Notes under the pieces: model-generated | Told to the model about the DNA's origin: nothing | Seen by the model: the letters and a program-made list of their open reading frames with translations, nothing else | Databases searched by the model: none | Program-made: the position numbers and the translations under genes | In this document: in pieces, positions 18,365 through 26,850 of the stretch | Layout of the letters: every line of letters starts with the position of its first letter | Numbering within the stretch: the stretch's first letter is position 1 | Origin: MADRE3 sp963718195 | GTDB taxonomy: Bacteria; Desulfobacterota; Desulfobulbia; Desulfobulbales; Desulfocapsaceae | Assembly: GCA_963718195.1 (NCBI GenBank) | Contig: CAVQYQ010000006.1 | Span: forward strand, 806,001 to 870,000 | DNA: 64,000 bases | Direction of reading: 5' to 3'

Positions 18365-18428
18365 ACAATACCAGAAGAGCAGCGAGATTACCCCATCCGG
18401 GGTAACAGAGATAAGAGGAGATAAAGGA

Positions 18429-19190
18429 ATGGAGAACTTACTGGTACCTATTTCAGCGCTGGCAGTAATTTTTGGCTGTGTTGCGTTCTTTTATGCATCG
18501 GTTGGCCTGGGTGGAGGTTCCTCGTATACCGCCTTGTTGGCAATTGCCGGGGCTGGCACGCTAACGATTCCGATGGTGTCCCTGACCCTGAACGTCTTTG
18601 TAACCACCTTCGGCAGCCTGGTATTCCTTATCCAAGGGCATGCACGATTGAGACTTATAGCCCCCTTTATCGTTGTTTCCATTCCTATGGCATATCTTGG
18701 TGGCATGATTCATCTGCCCAAATTGATATTTTATGTTCTGTTGATGATTTCTCTCTGTTTTGCTGCCGTGCGGATATATTTCCCAACCAGTGATACACCT
18801 TTCCAGCTAGACCAGCGAGAAAAACTCCTTCTTGCCCTGGGAAGTGGCGCAGTGCTTGGATTTGTCGCAGGCATAACCGGTATTGGCGGTGGCGTGTACC
18901 TCGTCCCCCTTATTATCCTGCTCGGTCTCGGGACACCCAAAGAAGCAGCTGCCTGTGGCGCTTTTTTTATCTGGGTTAATTCTGTTTCCGGACTGATATC
19001 ACGGGTACAGTTCAACAACATCGACCTTACCGCCTGTTTGCCGTTGGTTGTCGCAATCGTTCTTGGCGGTACGGCCGGCACATTATTGGGGGCAGGACGC
19101 CTTCAGCCCCAAACTATGCAGAAAATTCTTGGTTCGATACTGATAGTAGCTGTTCTGATGCTGGGAAGAAAGATCATCATGATTGCCTGA
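18429..19190 (+). CDS. TauE/SafE-family (TSUP) anion exporter
   Basis: A 253-residue protein with about eight transmembrane helices and the two-repeat TSUP layout. FYASVGLGGGSSYTALL (about 22-38) in repeat one is mirrored by FVAGITGIGGGVYLVPL (about 142-158) in repeat two. Characterised relatives export sulfite, sulfoacetate or other sulfonate-derived anions. AGGAG precedes the ATG. The sigma-54 promoter upstream suggests conditional expression. A role in sulfite or sulfonate handling is plausible in a sulfur-metabolising organism but unproven. Confidence 0.9.
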   Translation: MENLLVPISALAVIFGCVAFFYASVGLGGGSSYTALLAIAGAGTLTIPMVSLTLNVFVTTFGSLVFLIQGHARLRLIAPFIVVSIPMAYLGGMIHLPKLIFYVLLMISLCFAAVRIYFPTSDTPFQLDQREKLLLALGSGAVLGFVAGITGIGGGVYLVPLIILLGLGTPKEAAACGAFFIWVNSVSGLISRVQFNNIDLTACLPLVVAIVLGGTAGTLLGAGRLQPQTMQKILGSILIVAVLMLGRKIIMIA

Positions 19191-19713
19191 TTTGGTTGTT
19201 CACGAACCCGACACGTGCATAATTCCAAATAGTTGGCCTGTCCTTCATTTTTTCAAGCAAAAGAAGATAAACCAGAACAGATCACTGATTGTGCCCGGCA
19301 CTTGCATGAGAACTGCTGTCACCCGGGCTGCTTCTTCAGCATTCCCAACCCAGGCAGGGGTACCTCTTCAGCTTTACGTCACTCGTTTTTATCGCCAAAC
19401 ATCGACAGTTGAACAATTATTTCGATAGTACTCGGCATTTCTTATACTGAGTTAGTCGATACAAGCTCTGCTCCTAATTGATATTTCGATAATGTGAGAA
19501 AGTATGGTAAAGGTAATCGGTCATCTCAATCTGTGGGAACAAATCATTCGGGTAGAGACAGTCAGTTCGGAGAACGCAGGGATGAGGTAACGCAGGAGAA
19601 AAAAGGAAAATACCAGGAAGCTGGACAAATTCAATGGCTGCAGATTTGCAGCATGAGCACCAGGATAATAGCTTTAAATGTTTGGAATAACATAATGATT
19701 AGAGAAACCACAT
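19191..19713. other. Gene-free leader before the ABC-F gene
   Basis: These 523 bp contain two short open frames without ribosome sites or family features. A direct repeat ATTTCGATA occurs at 19419-19427 and 19483-19491, and a small hairpin GCTGCA-GATT-TGCAGC at 19637-19652. A long leader is common before ABC-F genes, but I see no clear attenuator with a T-tract. Confidence 0.4.
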
Positions 19714-21690
19714 ATGTTGTCGGTTAATCATCTCGATATTCGTTACGGTGACAAACATCTCTTTAAAGATGTCTCTGTCGTTGTCTATCCTGGAGATCGA
19801 ATCGGTCTGGTTGGGGTAAACGGTACCGGCAAATCTACCCTGATGAAAATCATGGCAGACGAAACGGAGACGGATGATGGTGTTGTCCATCGGTCAAGAC
19901 ATTTTTCAGTTGCATACCTACCACAGGAATCAGGAGCACTCCTGTCTGATCGCTCGCTCTACCAGGAAGCTGAAAGCTCTTTTGCAGAGATACTGGAACT
20001 GCAGCAGGAGCTTGACCAGCTCAATTATCAGATCAGCACGACTGACGTAGAAAGTGAAGCATTTACTGGATTGCTGGAACGCCAGGGAGAAATTCAGCAC
20101 CATCTGGATAGCAATGATGTCTATACAATCCGGAGCAGGGTTGAAAAGGTTCTCCAGGGGTTGGGATTCAGCATTGAAGATATGCAGGCACCCGTTTCAA
20201 CCTTTTCCGGAGGTTGGGTGATGCGGCTGCTGCTTGCCAAAATGCTGCTCGCCTCGCCGTCTCTGCTGCTGCTCGATGAACCGACCAACCACCTGGACCT
20301 GGAATCGCTTACCTGGGTGGAGACATTTCTCCAGTCACATGACGGTGCGTTGGTAATTATCTCCCATGATCGAACATTTCTCGACCGGACCACGACTCAG
20401 ACCTGGGAGCTGAGCCTGGGGAATTTGACGACCTACAAAGGCAACTATTCCAAGTATGTCATAGAGAAGGAGGAGCGGAGGCAGATAGAAAAAGCTGCCT
20501 ACCAGAACCAGCAGGCTCATATCCGCCAGACCATGCGGTTTGTCGAGCGTTTTAAAGCCAAAGCCACCAAGGCCAGGCAAGCTCAAAGTAAACTGAAACA
20601 GCTTGACAAAATTGAGCGCATAGAGCTTGCGGAAGATGAGCACCAGATAAAGTTCACCTTTCCTCCAGCCCCGCAATCAGGAAGAGATGTGCTGATGGTT
20701 GAAGGACTATCGAAATCATATGGTGATAAGCAGATATTTTGCAACGTGAGTATCCATCTTGAGCGTGGTGACAAGGTTGCCGTGGTCGGGGTTAACGGTG
20801 CAGGAAAATCCACGCTCATGAGGATATTGGCCGGGCAGGTTGAGCCGAATGGGGGAACACTTCGTTTTGGTACCGGCGTAAAACCAACCTATTTCGGTCA
20901 ACACCAGGCCCAGGAATTGCCCCTGGGCTATAACGTTCTGGAAACCCTCTCCCACGCTGCCGAAGATATGACCATAACCCGGATGAGGTCGCTGCTCGGT
21001 GCATTTTTGTTTCGTGGAGAAGATGTAGAAAAAAAAGTATCTGTTCTTTCCGGTGGCGAAAAAAGCCGCCTTGCCCTTGCACGCATGATCGCCACTCCGG
21101 CCAATTGCATGCTGCTTGATGAACCAACCAATCACCTGGACATGACGTCTCAGGACGTGCTGCAGGAGGCGATGCGTCAATACGACGGGACAATTGTCGT
21201 GGTTTCCCATAATCGCTATTTTCTCGATTGCTTTGTTAATAGAGTGATTGAGGTAAAAGATGGTGAAGTTACTCCATATGAAGGTAATGTGGCGGAGTAT
21301 CTCTTCAAGCAGGAGCAGATTGCCCAGCGTGAAGCGGAACAGGACAGAACTCGGGCCCAGGAAACGGAAGACGTCGAAGATCCCCCGCGTGACAATAAAA
21401 AAGAGAGACGTCGCCAGGAAGCGCAGCGTCGCCAGGAGAGACAGCGTCGGGCCGGTTCCTGGTTGAAAAAACTTGCCGAAGCCGAGAAAAAGGTAGAAGA
21501 TCTTGAAGAGCACAAGGATGAGCTGGAAGCACAAATGGCTGATCCTGAATTATATCAGGATCAGCAGGCCTGGAACCAGACGAGCGCCGAGTACAATAGC
21601 TGTACACGACGCCTCGAGCGATGGCTCGAAAAATGGGAGGAAGCCCAGGCGAAAATTGATGAAATCGATGCTGAGCTCAACAATAGTTAA
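19714..21690 (+). CDS. ABC-F ribosome-associated ATPase
   Basis: A 658-residue soluble protein with two ABC cassettes and no membrane domain. The first Walker A is GVNGTGKST (34-42), with FSGGWVMRLLLAKML and LLLDEPTNHLD. The second Walker A is GVNGAGKST (about 359-367), with LSGGEKSRLALARM and LLDEPTNHLD. The linker between them (about 235-300) is helical and basic, as in P-site tRNA-interaction motifs. The last 90 residues are a charged coiled coil (AEAEKKVEDLEEHKDEL), as in Uup/YheS-type proteins. ABC-F proteins act on the ribosome; whether this one gives antibiotic protection cannot be judged. Confidence 0.93.
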   Translation: MLSVNHLDIRYGDKHLFKDVSVVVYPGDRIGLVGVNGTGKSTLMKIMADETETDDGVVHRSRHFSVAYLPQESGALLSDRSLYQEAESSFAEILELQQELDQLNYQISTTDVESEAFTGLLERQGEIQHHLDSNDVYTIRSRVEKVLQGLGFSIEDMQAPVSTFSGGWVMRLLLAKMLLASPSLLLLDEPTNHLDLESLTWVETFLQSHDGALVIISHDRTFLDRTTTQTWELSLGNLTTYKGNYSKYVIEKEERRQIEKAAYQNQQAHIRQTMRFVERFKAKATKARQAQSKLKQLDKIERIELAEDEHQIKFTFPPAPQSGRDVLMVEGLSKSYGDKQIFCNVSIHLERGDKVAVVGVNGAGKSTLMRILAGQVEPNGGTLRFGTGVKPTYFGQHQAQELPLGYNVLETLSHAAEDMTITRMRSLLGAFLFRGEDVEKKVSVLSGGEKSRLALARMIATPANCMLLDEPTNHLDMTSQDVLQEAMRQYDGTIVVVSHNRYFLDCFVNRVIEVKDGEVTPYEGNVAEYLFKQEQIAQREAEQDRTRAQETEDVEDPPRDNKKERRRQEAQRRQERQRRAGSWLKKLAEAEKKVEDLEEHKDELEAQMADPELYQDQQAWNQTSAEYNSCTRRLERWLEKWEEAQAKIDEIDAELNNS

Positions 21691-21768
21691 CCTGTTGCGA
21701 ATTCATCGTGTTATAGGATATAGTAGTCTGGAATATCAACCTGTAGTGGACAAAAAGGAGGAACAGTT

Positions 21769-22398
21769 ATGAAGAAATGGGAATGTACGGTGTGTGGGTA
21801 TATCCATGAGGGTGACGAGCCTCCCGATGTCTGTCCGATCTGTGGAGCGGGCAAGGAATATTTCAAGGAGCTGGTCGAAGAGGAAACGGCAGAGCAGCAG
21901 GACGTTGCGGGAACCTCATCAGATCCGGCTGGCTCAGCTCAACCTGCTCAGGATAGCGATGAGCCGTCAGGTATCGCTGCCCTGGTGCTCAAGTTTCATC
22001 TCCATCCGATCATGGCCCATACCCCAAACGGGGTACTGCCAATGGCCCTCATCTTCCTGTTCCTCGGGTCAGTTTTTGGCATTGCCGGATTTGAGATGGC
22101 ATCCTTTTTTAGTTTTGTCTTTGTCCTGCTGTCAATGCCTCTTGTGATTCTGACCGGTTACCTGGAGTGGAAGAACCGTTATAAGGGAATAAAAACGAAG
22201 ATCTTCGGGGTGAAAATTGGCGCATCAATCGTGGTTCTCACAACGCTGACGGCAATGGTAATATGGCGTATTGTGGATCCCATTGTTGCTGCTTCGGCAA
22301 GCCGATGGATCTATCTTCTGGTAGGACTCGTCATGGTAGGTGCTGTCGGGCTCGCCGGGCATATGGGTGGCAAGCTGGTTCACGGTACCCGCGACTGA
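21769..22398 (+). CDS. Rubredoxin fused to a four-helix membrane domain
   Basis: The 209-residue protein opens with a compact rubredoxin-type iron site (WECTVCGYIHEGDEPPDVC; the knuckles CTVC at 6-9 and CPIC at 22-25). It is the short form lacking most of the classical insert. After an acidic Ser/Ala-rich linker (about 38-68) come four transmembrane helices. Histidines sit at the membrane edge in KFHLHPIMAHTPNG, and there are GYLEWKNRYKG and GHMGGKLVHG, resembling DUF2231-type cytochrome-like domains. The histidines could bind haem. GGAGG precedes the ATG. It ends 50 bp before a convergent disulfide-reductase-like gene. An electron-relay role is inference. Confidence 0.82.
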   Translation: MKKWECTVCGYIHEGDEPPDVCPICGAGKEYFKELVEEETAEQQDVAGTSSDPAGSAQPAQDSDEPSGIAALVLKFHLHPIMAHTPNGVLPMALIFLFLGSVFGIAGFEMASFFSFVFVLLSMPLVILTGYLEWKNRYKGIKTKIFGVKIGASIVVLTTLTAMVIWRIVDPIVAASASRWIYLLVGLVMVGAVGLAGHMGGKLVHGTRD

Positions 22399-22447
22399 GA
22401 CATCCTTACGGTCTTTAATACATTTCGTTTCCCTCTGCTCTGTTTTA

Positions 22448-23821
22448 CTAATCAAGCAGACTGGCAAGCATGTAGATAATATCGCTTTCCCTCGACGGGT
22501 AAGGGCTCACGATCTGGTCTTTGTGCAAATCTGCCAGGGTGATCCCTTCCAGCATTGCCTGCTTGAAGATGGCAATCAGGCCGGTCGCGTTGTCTGAAAT
22601 GATATGGGCTCCGAGTATCTTATTGTCATTGTCCACGAGAATTTTATACGCTGCATGCTTCAGGCCGACACGCCGATACGTCGGCCAGCCCAGTTCCGTG
22701 TCGTAACTTTTCCAGTAGCTGATGTTCGCCCGAATCAATGACTCTTCGGTAGCACCGACCATAGCGAGTTGCGGATAGGTGAAGAGGACAGCCGGCACCG
22801 CATCATAGTTGATTGACGGCGGCATGGTCTGCCTGTTTTCATGGGCGATAATTGAGGCTGCTGCGATCTGTGCTTCACGATCTGCAACCCGTGCCAGCTG
22901 TACTGTATCTGCGCAGTCACCAACCGCATAAATGGAGGGGAGAGATGACATCATCTGGCCGTTGACTTCTATCCCCCGGCGGTTATACCTGATGCCGGCC
23001 TGATCAAGGCAGAGGGAATCGATATCGGCCATGCGGCCGGCACCATGAACCACCAGATCTGTGTCAAACTGATCACCGGTGGAGAGGTGTACCGTGTATC
23101 CACTGGAATGTGCCTCTATTTCTTTTATATCTGAGTTGCGATGAATGATAATCCCTGCTGCTTCACTTGCTTTGCATAGTTCGGCAACCATATCCTCATC
23201 GAAGGGACCAAGCGGTCTGTCTGCAACCTCAAAAATGTGAATTTCCCCAGGGCGTCCACCGAGGCGGGCTGCGAAGTGAGCGAACTCGAAGGAGATAAAT
23301 CCACCCCCGATAAAGCTGATTTTTTTAGGCAGTTCTTTCAGATCCAGAAATTCATTGCTGGTTGTCAGGTGTTCACTGCCATTTACAGGTAATGGCATCG
23401 GGCGAGCCCCGGCGGCGATGATGAAATAGCGGGCTTTGATGAGCTGATCATTTACCCTGACAGTTTCAGAAGATGTGAAGACGGCGTCGCCTTCAATATA
23501 ATCGATGGTGTTTCCTTTAAGATTGGCGACTGTATTGGCCGGTATCTCAGAGGTGAAGAGGTTTTTCTGGTGACGAATCTGTGACCAGTCTGCAGCGGGG
23601 AGTGAGGTCAGACCCAGCCCCTGCAGGTGTTGACTGCGGGCTATCGTTTCCGTAACTTCGTAGTAGTATTTCTTTGCCTGGCAGCCATGCAGGGCGCAAA
23701 CACCGCCGGGCGTGGAACTCTTTTCTATAACGGTGACCTGGAAGCCCTCGGCCACGAGATCGTAGGCAGCGGTCTGTCCAGCAGTTCCGGCACCGATAAT
23801 GACAATATCCGTCTCAGTCAT
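22448..23821 (-). CDS. Class I pyridine nucleotide-disulfide oxidoreductase, atypical
   Basis: A 457-residue flavoprotein of the glutathione reductase/lipoamide dehydrogenase/mercuric reductase family. FAD binds at IVIIGAGTAGQTAAY (6-20). The redox-active cysteines are C42 and C47 in GGVCALHGC, with an unusual intervening sequence. NAD(P) binds at FIGGGFISFEFA, and YAVGDCADT is the second FAD motif. At the C-terminus the canonical HPT-SE active-site segment reads YPSRESD, so the proton-shuttling His is replaced by Tyr, as in MerA. Substrate unknown. GGAGG precedes the start. Confidence 0.88.
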   Translation of the reverse strand: MTETDIVIIGAGTAGQTAAYDLVAEGFQVTVIEKSSTPGGVCALHGCQAKKYYYEVTETIARSQHLQGLGLTSLPAADWSQIRHQKNLFTSEIPANTVANLKGNTIDYIEGDAVFTSSETVRVNDQLIKARYFIIAAGARPMPLPVNGSEHLTTSNEFLDLKELPKKISFIGGGFISFEFAHFAARLGGRPGEIHIFEVADRPLGPFDEDMVAELCKASEAAGIIIHRNSDIKEIEAHSSGYTVHLSTGDQFDTDLVVHGAGRMADIDSLCLDQAGIRYNRRGIEVNGQMMSSLPSIYAVGDCADTVQLARVADREAQIAAASIIAHENRQTMPPSINYDAVPAVLFTYPQLAMVGATEESLIRANISYWKSYDTELGWPTYRRVGLKHAAYKILVDNDNKILGAHIISDNATGLIAIFKQAMLEGITLADLHKDQIVSPYPSRESDIIYMLASLLD

Positions 23822-23887
23822 ACATTCTTCCTCCGATTACCGGCAAGCAATTTATGCACCAGCAGATGAATCTGTGTTTCCTTTCCT

Positions 23888-25081
23888 CTAGGTAAGCGAT
23901 TCTGCAATTGAGTCACAGACGTAATCTATATTGCTGGTGGTAAGTCCTGCAACATTGATCCTGCCACCAGTTACCACGTAGATCGCTTTGTTTTTCCGTA
24001 ACCAAGCGACGGTATCATCGCTGAGTCCACTAAAAGAGAACATACCATTTTGTTTTATGATATAGGAAAAGTCCTGTTCAATGCCGCGTTGCACGAGTCC
24101 GTTGACGAGTGCTGCCCGCATGGTCTTGATTCGTTCGCACATTGCGGCTAGTTCGGTGATCCAGGCTTTTTCCAGCGCCGAATCGGATAGTATTGTTTTG
24201 ATAATCAGGCCGCCATGGGCAGGCGGGTTGGAGTAACAGACCCTGACCGTTCGCTTCAGGTGAGACATGGCAATTGCAGACTCATTCTGGGTTGGACTGA
24301 CGACAGTGATGGCTCCGGTCCGCTCGTTGTAGAGACCAAAGTTTTTTGAAAAAGAGCTTGCCACAAAAAAATCAATCCCGGCTGCTCCGAATTCTTCCAC
24401 CGCAACCCGGTCTTTTTCTAAACTCGTACCAAAACCCTGATAGGCAAAGTCAAGAAAAGGAATCCACCCCTTCTCTCTGGCAATAGCGGAAATCTGGCTC
24501 CACTGGGAAGCGTCAAGATCGACACCGGTCGGGTTGTGACAACAGGCATGCAGAAGGACAACATCTCCGGCAGGTATAGTGGTGAGCGTGTTGACCATTT
24601 CTTCGAATTTGAGACCTTTGGTCGTCGCGTCATAATAGGGATATTGTTTGAACCTGAAACCAGCGGCCTCGAATATACCGTTGTGATTTGCCCAGGTTGG
24701 CGAACTGGTCCAGACGGTTGCTTCCGGTTTGAAACTTTTAATGAGCTCAGCGCCGATTCTCAGACCACCCGTTCCCCCGGGAGCATGAGCGGTTGCGGCT
24801 CTTCCGCTGGTGACTACTTCACTGTCCGGCCCGAACAGCAGTTTCTGGACACATAACGAATATCCGGGGTCTCCGGTTATGGGAAGGTAGCTTTTACTCT
24901 GCTCAGAATCGAGTAGCATTCGCTCTGCATCCTTGACACAGCCTAAAACCGGGGTCACACCCTCATCGGTCTTATAGACACCGACACCGAGGTTGACTTT
25001 TTTGGGGTTGGGGTCATTTCTAAATGCCTCGGTTAATCCGAGAATTGTATCTGCCGGTGCGGCAGTAATTGTTTTCCACAT
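23888..25081 (-). CDS. Aspartate/aromatic aminotransferase
   Basis: A 397-residue class I aminotransferase of the AspC/TyrB type. Landmarks are VNLGVGVYKTDEG, PGGTGGLRIG (PLP phosphate region), HACCHNPTGVDL, DFAYQGFG and the PLP lysine K246 in SSFSKNFGLYNERTG. The arginine of RTVRVCYSNPPAHGG and the C-terminal GRINVAGL are also typical. AGAGGG precedes the ATG. It makes aspartate from oxaloacetate or transaminates aromatic acids. In the latter case it would feed the indolepyruvate oxidoreductase encoded at 38.5 kb, but that link is speculative. Confidence 0.94.
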   Translation of the reverse strand: MWKTITAAPADTILGLTEAFRNDPNPKKVNLGVGVYKTDEGVTPVLGCVKDAERMLLDSEQSKSYLPITGDPGYSLCVQKLLFGPDSEVVTSGRAATAHAPGGTGGLRIGAELIKSFKPEATVWTSSPTWANHNGIFEAAGFRFKQYPYYDATTKGLKFEEMVNTLTTIPAGDVVLLHACCHNPTGVDLDASQWSQISAIAREKGWIPFLDFAYQGFGTSLEKDRVAVEEFGAAGIDFFVASSFSKNFGLYNERTGAITVVSPTQNESAIAMSHLKRTVRVCYSNPPAHGGLIIKTILSDSALEKAWITELAAMCERIKTMRAALVNGLVQRGIEQDFSYIIKQNGMFSFSGLSDDTVAWLRKNKAIYVVTGGRINVAGLTTSNIDYVCDSIAESLT

Positions 25082-25127
25082 TGTATCCCTCTTGATTGTA
25101 ATACGAGAATGGTAACCTGACAGCCAA

Positions 25128-25157
25128 CGTATAATTGGTTTGATAAAAAGATGTCAA
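25128..25157 (-). promoter_or_regulatory. Sigma-70-type promoter of the aminotransferase gene
   Basis: On the minus strand TTGACA (25152-25157) and TATACG (25128-25133) are 18 bp apart, about 45 bp upstream of the aminotransferase start. The -35 box is perfect and the -10 matches at four of six positions. Confidence 0.5.
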
Positions 25158-25162
25158 TAACA

Positions 25163-25177
25163 ATTCATGACATGAAT
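25163..25177. promoter_or_regulatory. Palindrome ATTCATG-A-CATGAAT
   Basis: A perfect 15-bp palindrome with 7-bp arms lies just upstream of the -35 box of the aminotransferase promoter. The position suits an activator or repressor dimer. No cognate regulator is identifiable. Confidence 0.45.
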
Positions 25178-25363
25178 GTTGAAATATTCTGATACTACGG
25201 TGAGGTCTCTATGAATGGTCGTGGTTTCCAATGACTGTAGGTGTATTATAAGGAATCTGGGTTGGTGATGATGTATTTGTCAGGATACAGTAGAATCTGA
25301 TACAGTCAAAAAGGAGATAACTCCCGTTACAGGAACCTTGAACCAGCGGAGATGAACGGTACC

Positions 25364-26023
25364 ATGATTGAAGCAATGATATTTGATATGGACGGCACGC
25401 TGGTTGATTCAGAAATGCTTCATTTTGAAGCATGGAAAAAGGTGCTGGCGTGCCATGAAATCAGAGATTTCCCATTTAAAGATTTTATCAAATATGTTGG
25501 CGCATCCAACGAGAAACTTGCACGTGACTATATTCAGTCAGGTACCATTGATACCCCTGTGGGCGAACTTGTTCATGAAAAGCAAATCCTCTATCTTGAG
25601 ATGATATCTGAGATAAAACTCCTTGATGGAGCGGCGGCGATAATAAGAAAATTTTATGGTGTCTATCGGTTGGCGGTTGCCTCATCATCGGATTATGTTG
25701 AGCTTGAAAAAATTCTGCAAACAGTGAGTATGCGCAGCAGTTTTGAGCAGGTCGTCGGGGGGGATATGGTCAGCAGAAAAAAGCCTGATCCCGAGATATA
25801 TCTGAAAACAGCCAACCTTCTTGACCTGCCTCCGAAAAAATGTGTCGCCTTTGAAGATTCTGAATCGGGGGTTGATGCAGCAAAAGATGCCGGGATGTTT
25901 GTTGTTGCTGTGCCCAACAAATTGTCAAAGCATCATGACTTCAGTCGAGCGGACCTGGTTGTTGACTGTCTTGATCAGGTCAATGATTCAGTATTGGGCA
26001 CTTTTACTGCTGCTGAAAAATAG
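25364..26023 (+). CDS. HAD-superfamily hydrolase, beta-phosphoglucomutase-like
   Basis: A 219-residue HAD phosphatase or phosphomutase. Motif I is FDMDGTLVDSE near the N-terminus, with the nucleophile Asp and the DxD acid/base. A four-helix cap follows (about 15-80). Motif II is ASSSD, motif III the Lys in SRKKPDPEIY, and motif IV FEDSESGVDAAKDAG. This pattern fits beta-phosphoglucomutase-like or phosphoglycolate-phosphatase-like enzymes; the substrate is open. Start at ATG 25364 is preferred by family alignment (IEAMIFDMDGT). ATG 25352 is in frame, but the GGAG abuts it with no spacer. Confidence 0.88.
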   Translation: MIEAMIFDMDGTLVDSEMLHFEAWKKVLACHEIRDFPFKDFIKYVGASNEKLARDYIQSGTIDTPVGELVHEKQILYLEMISEIKLLDGAAAIIRKFYGVYRLAVASSSDYVELEKILQTVSMRSSFEQVVGGDMVSRKKPDPEIYLKTANLLDLPPKKCVAFEDSESGVDAAKDAGMFVVAVPNKLSKHHDFSRADLVVDCLDQVNDSVLGTFTAAEK

Positions 26024-26030
26024 TCTACCG

Positions 26031-26330
26031 TTATCTTTTGGTTTCTATTCTTTTCTCGTCCTCATTTACGTAGCGGTAGAAAAGAGGAAAAACCACAAAG
26101 AACATAACGCAGATCAGATATTCTACTCCCTTGATATGGCTGTAGAAGTCAACCAAAGTGTCGAATGACTTGATCATGCCAGTGGCCACCATGTACTGTC
26201 TCAGCAACTCACTGACCTGCCAGTTGGAATGATGGAGACCGGCAATCAGAGCAGCAAATGCCCAGATACCGACTGCACTGCCTATTACACCAAAGACAGC
26301 GATCAAAAGATGAGCACCACGCTGTTTCAT
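26031..26330 (-). CDS. Small membrane protein, longer tandem paralogue
   Basis: A 99-residue protein with two hydrophobic helices (about 9-30 and 69-88). The first helix contains GIWAFAALIAGL, which matches GIWGAACLIGGL in the preceding gene, and RQYMVATGMI matches RGYITAITGV there. The two are tandem paralogues, this one having an extra C-terminal helix and a charged tail (VNEDEKRIETKR). GGAGG stands five bases before the ATG. No known family is recognised. It is probably cotranscribed with the shorter gene, 20 bp upstream, from a sigma-54 promoter. Confidence 0.7.
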   Translation of the reverse strand: MKQRGAHLLIAVFGVIGSAVGIWAFAALIAGLHHSNWQVSELLRQYMVATGMIKSFDTLVDFYSHIKGVEYLICVMFFVVFPLFYRYVNEDEKRIETKR

Positions 26331-26350
26331 GATTTCCTCCATTTTCACGG

Positions 26351-26548
26351 CTAAACGCCGGTGATTGCAGTAATATAGCCCCTGACCATCGAGAAGAAAC
26401 CATTCGAAACCAGGCCGCCGATAAGACATGCTGCGCCCCAGATTCCGATGAGCAGTGCCGTTGCAGAAACAATGGTAAAGATGAATTGCGAGACTTCGTG
26501 GTTAAGGTCTGTTCGAGTCTGATTGCCTGTTTTCAATAACGTTTTCAT
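26351..26548 (-). CDS. Small membrane protein, shorter tandem paralogue
   Basis: A 65-residue protein with one long hydrophobic stretch (about 22-46), a polar N-terminus (KTGNQTRTDLNHE) and the motif GIWGAACLIGGL shared with its downstream neighbour. The start at 26548 has TGGAGA in front; the upstream in-frame ATG overlaps that ribosome site. The pair sits 300 bp beyond the NrfD end of the redox operon on the same strand but has its own sigma-54 promoter. Function unknown; an accessory membrane subunit is possible. Confidence 0.7.
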   Translation of the reverse strand: MKTLLKTGNQTRTDLNHEVSQFIFTIVSATALLIGIWGAACLIGGLVSNGFFSMVRGYITAITGV

Positions 26549-26850
26549 GGCATTCTCCATCTGGCTGATTTAAAGAGAACAACAAATTCTCTTTTACTCT
26601 CTGTAGTGCAGTTTGAATGCCAGAAGTCTGGTTTTAGGAGATTTGTTTTGGCTAGTTAAAATCATGAAATATAAGGCAAAAATATAAAAACATTCCTGCC
26701 TTTTTAAAAATGGTGCAGGGAGGCTGATGTGTGCTGCATCTTTGTGGAATGCCAAAGAATAAGTGTTGCTTTGCCGGAACACTTGTGTTGGTTATTTTTC
26801 TATATAAATTTCACGAAAAATAAACCTGTTTTTTTATGGCCCTGAGAAGA
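26549..26850 (-). other. Intergenic region with sigma-54 promoter
   Basis: These 302 AT-rich bp lie between the end of the NrfD-like gene and the small membrane pair. They contain the sigma-54 promoter at 26607-26622. I see no clear terminator hairpin for the upstream operon, so read-through into the small genes is possible. Confidence 0.45.
26607..26622 (-). promoter_or_regulatory. Sigma-54 (-24/-12) promoter
   Basis: The minus strand reads TGGCAT-TCAAA-CTGCA, with GG and GC at the invariant distance and 13 of the 16 positions fitting the extended consensus TGGCAC-N5-TTGCA. The predicted start is near 26596, about 48 bp before the first small membrane gene. The regulator encoded at 32649-34448 is an obvious candidate activator. 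Confidence 0.65.

Larger units (their letters stand above)
17938..18428 (+). other. Leader region of TauE/SafE gene
   Basis: These 491 bp hold no credible gene. A 100-codon frame at 17955-18257 has no ribosome site and no family features. The last 135 bp carry a sigma-54 promoter and two inverted repeats, described separately. Confidence 0.5.

Noticed and set aside
19494..19727. 77-codon open frame upstream of the ABC-F gene
   Set aside because: No ribosome site, low-complexity charged sequence, overlaps the ABC-F start; looks like leader DNA.
20716..21534. Long antisense frame inside the ABC-F gene
   Set aside because: The sense strand is a full two-cassette ABC-F protein; the antisense product has no family features.
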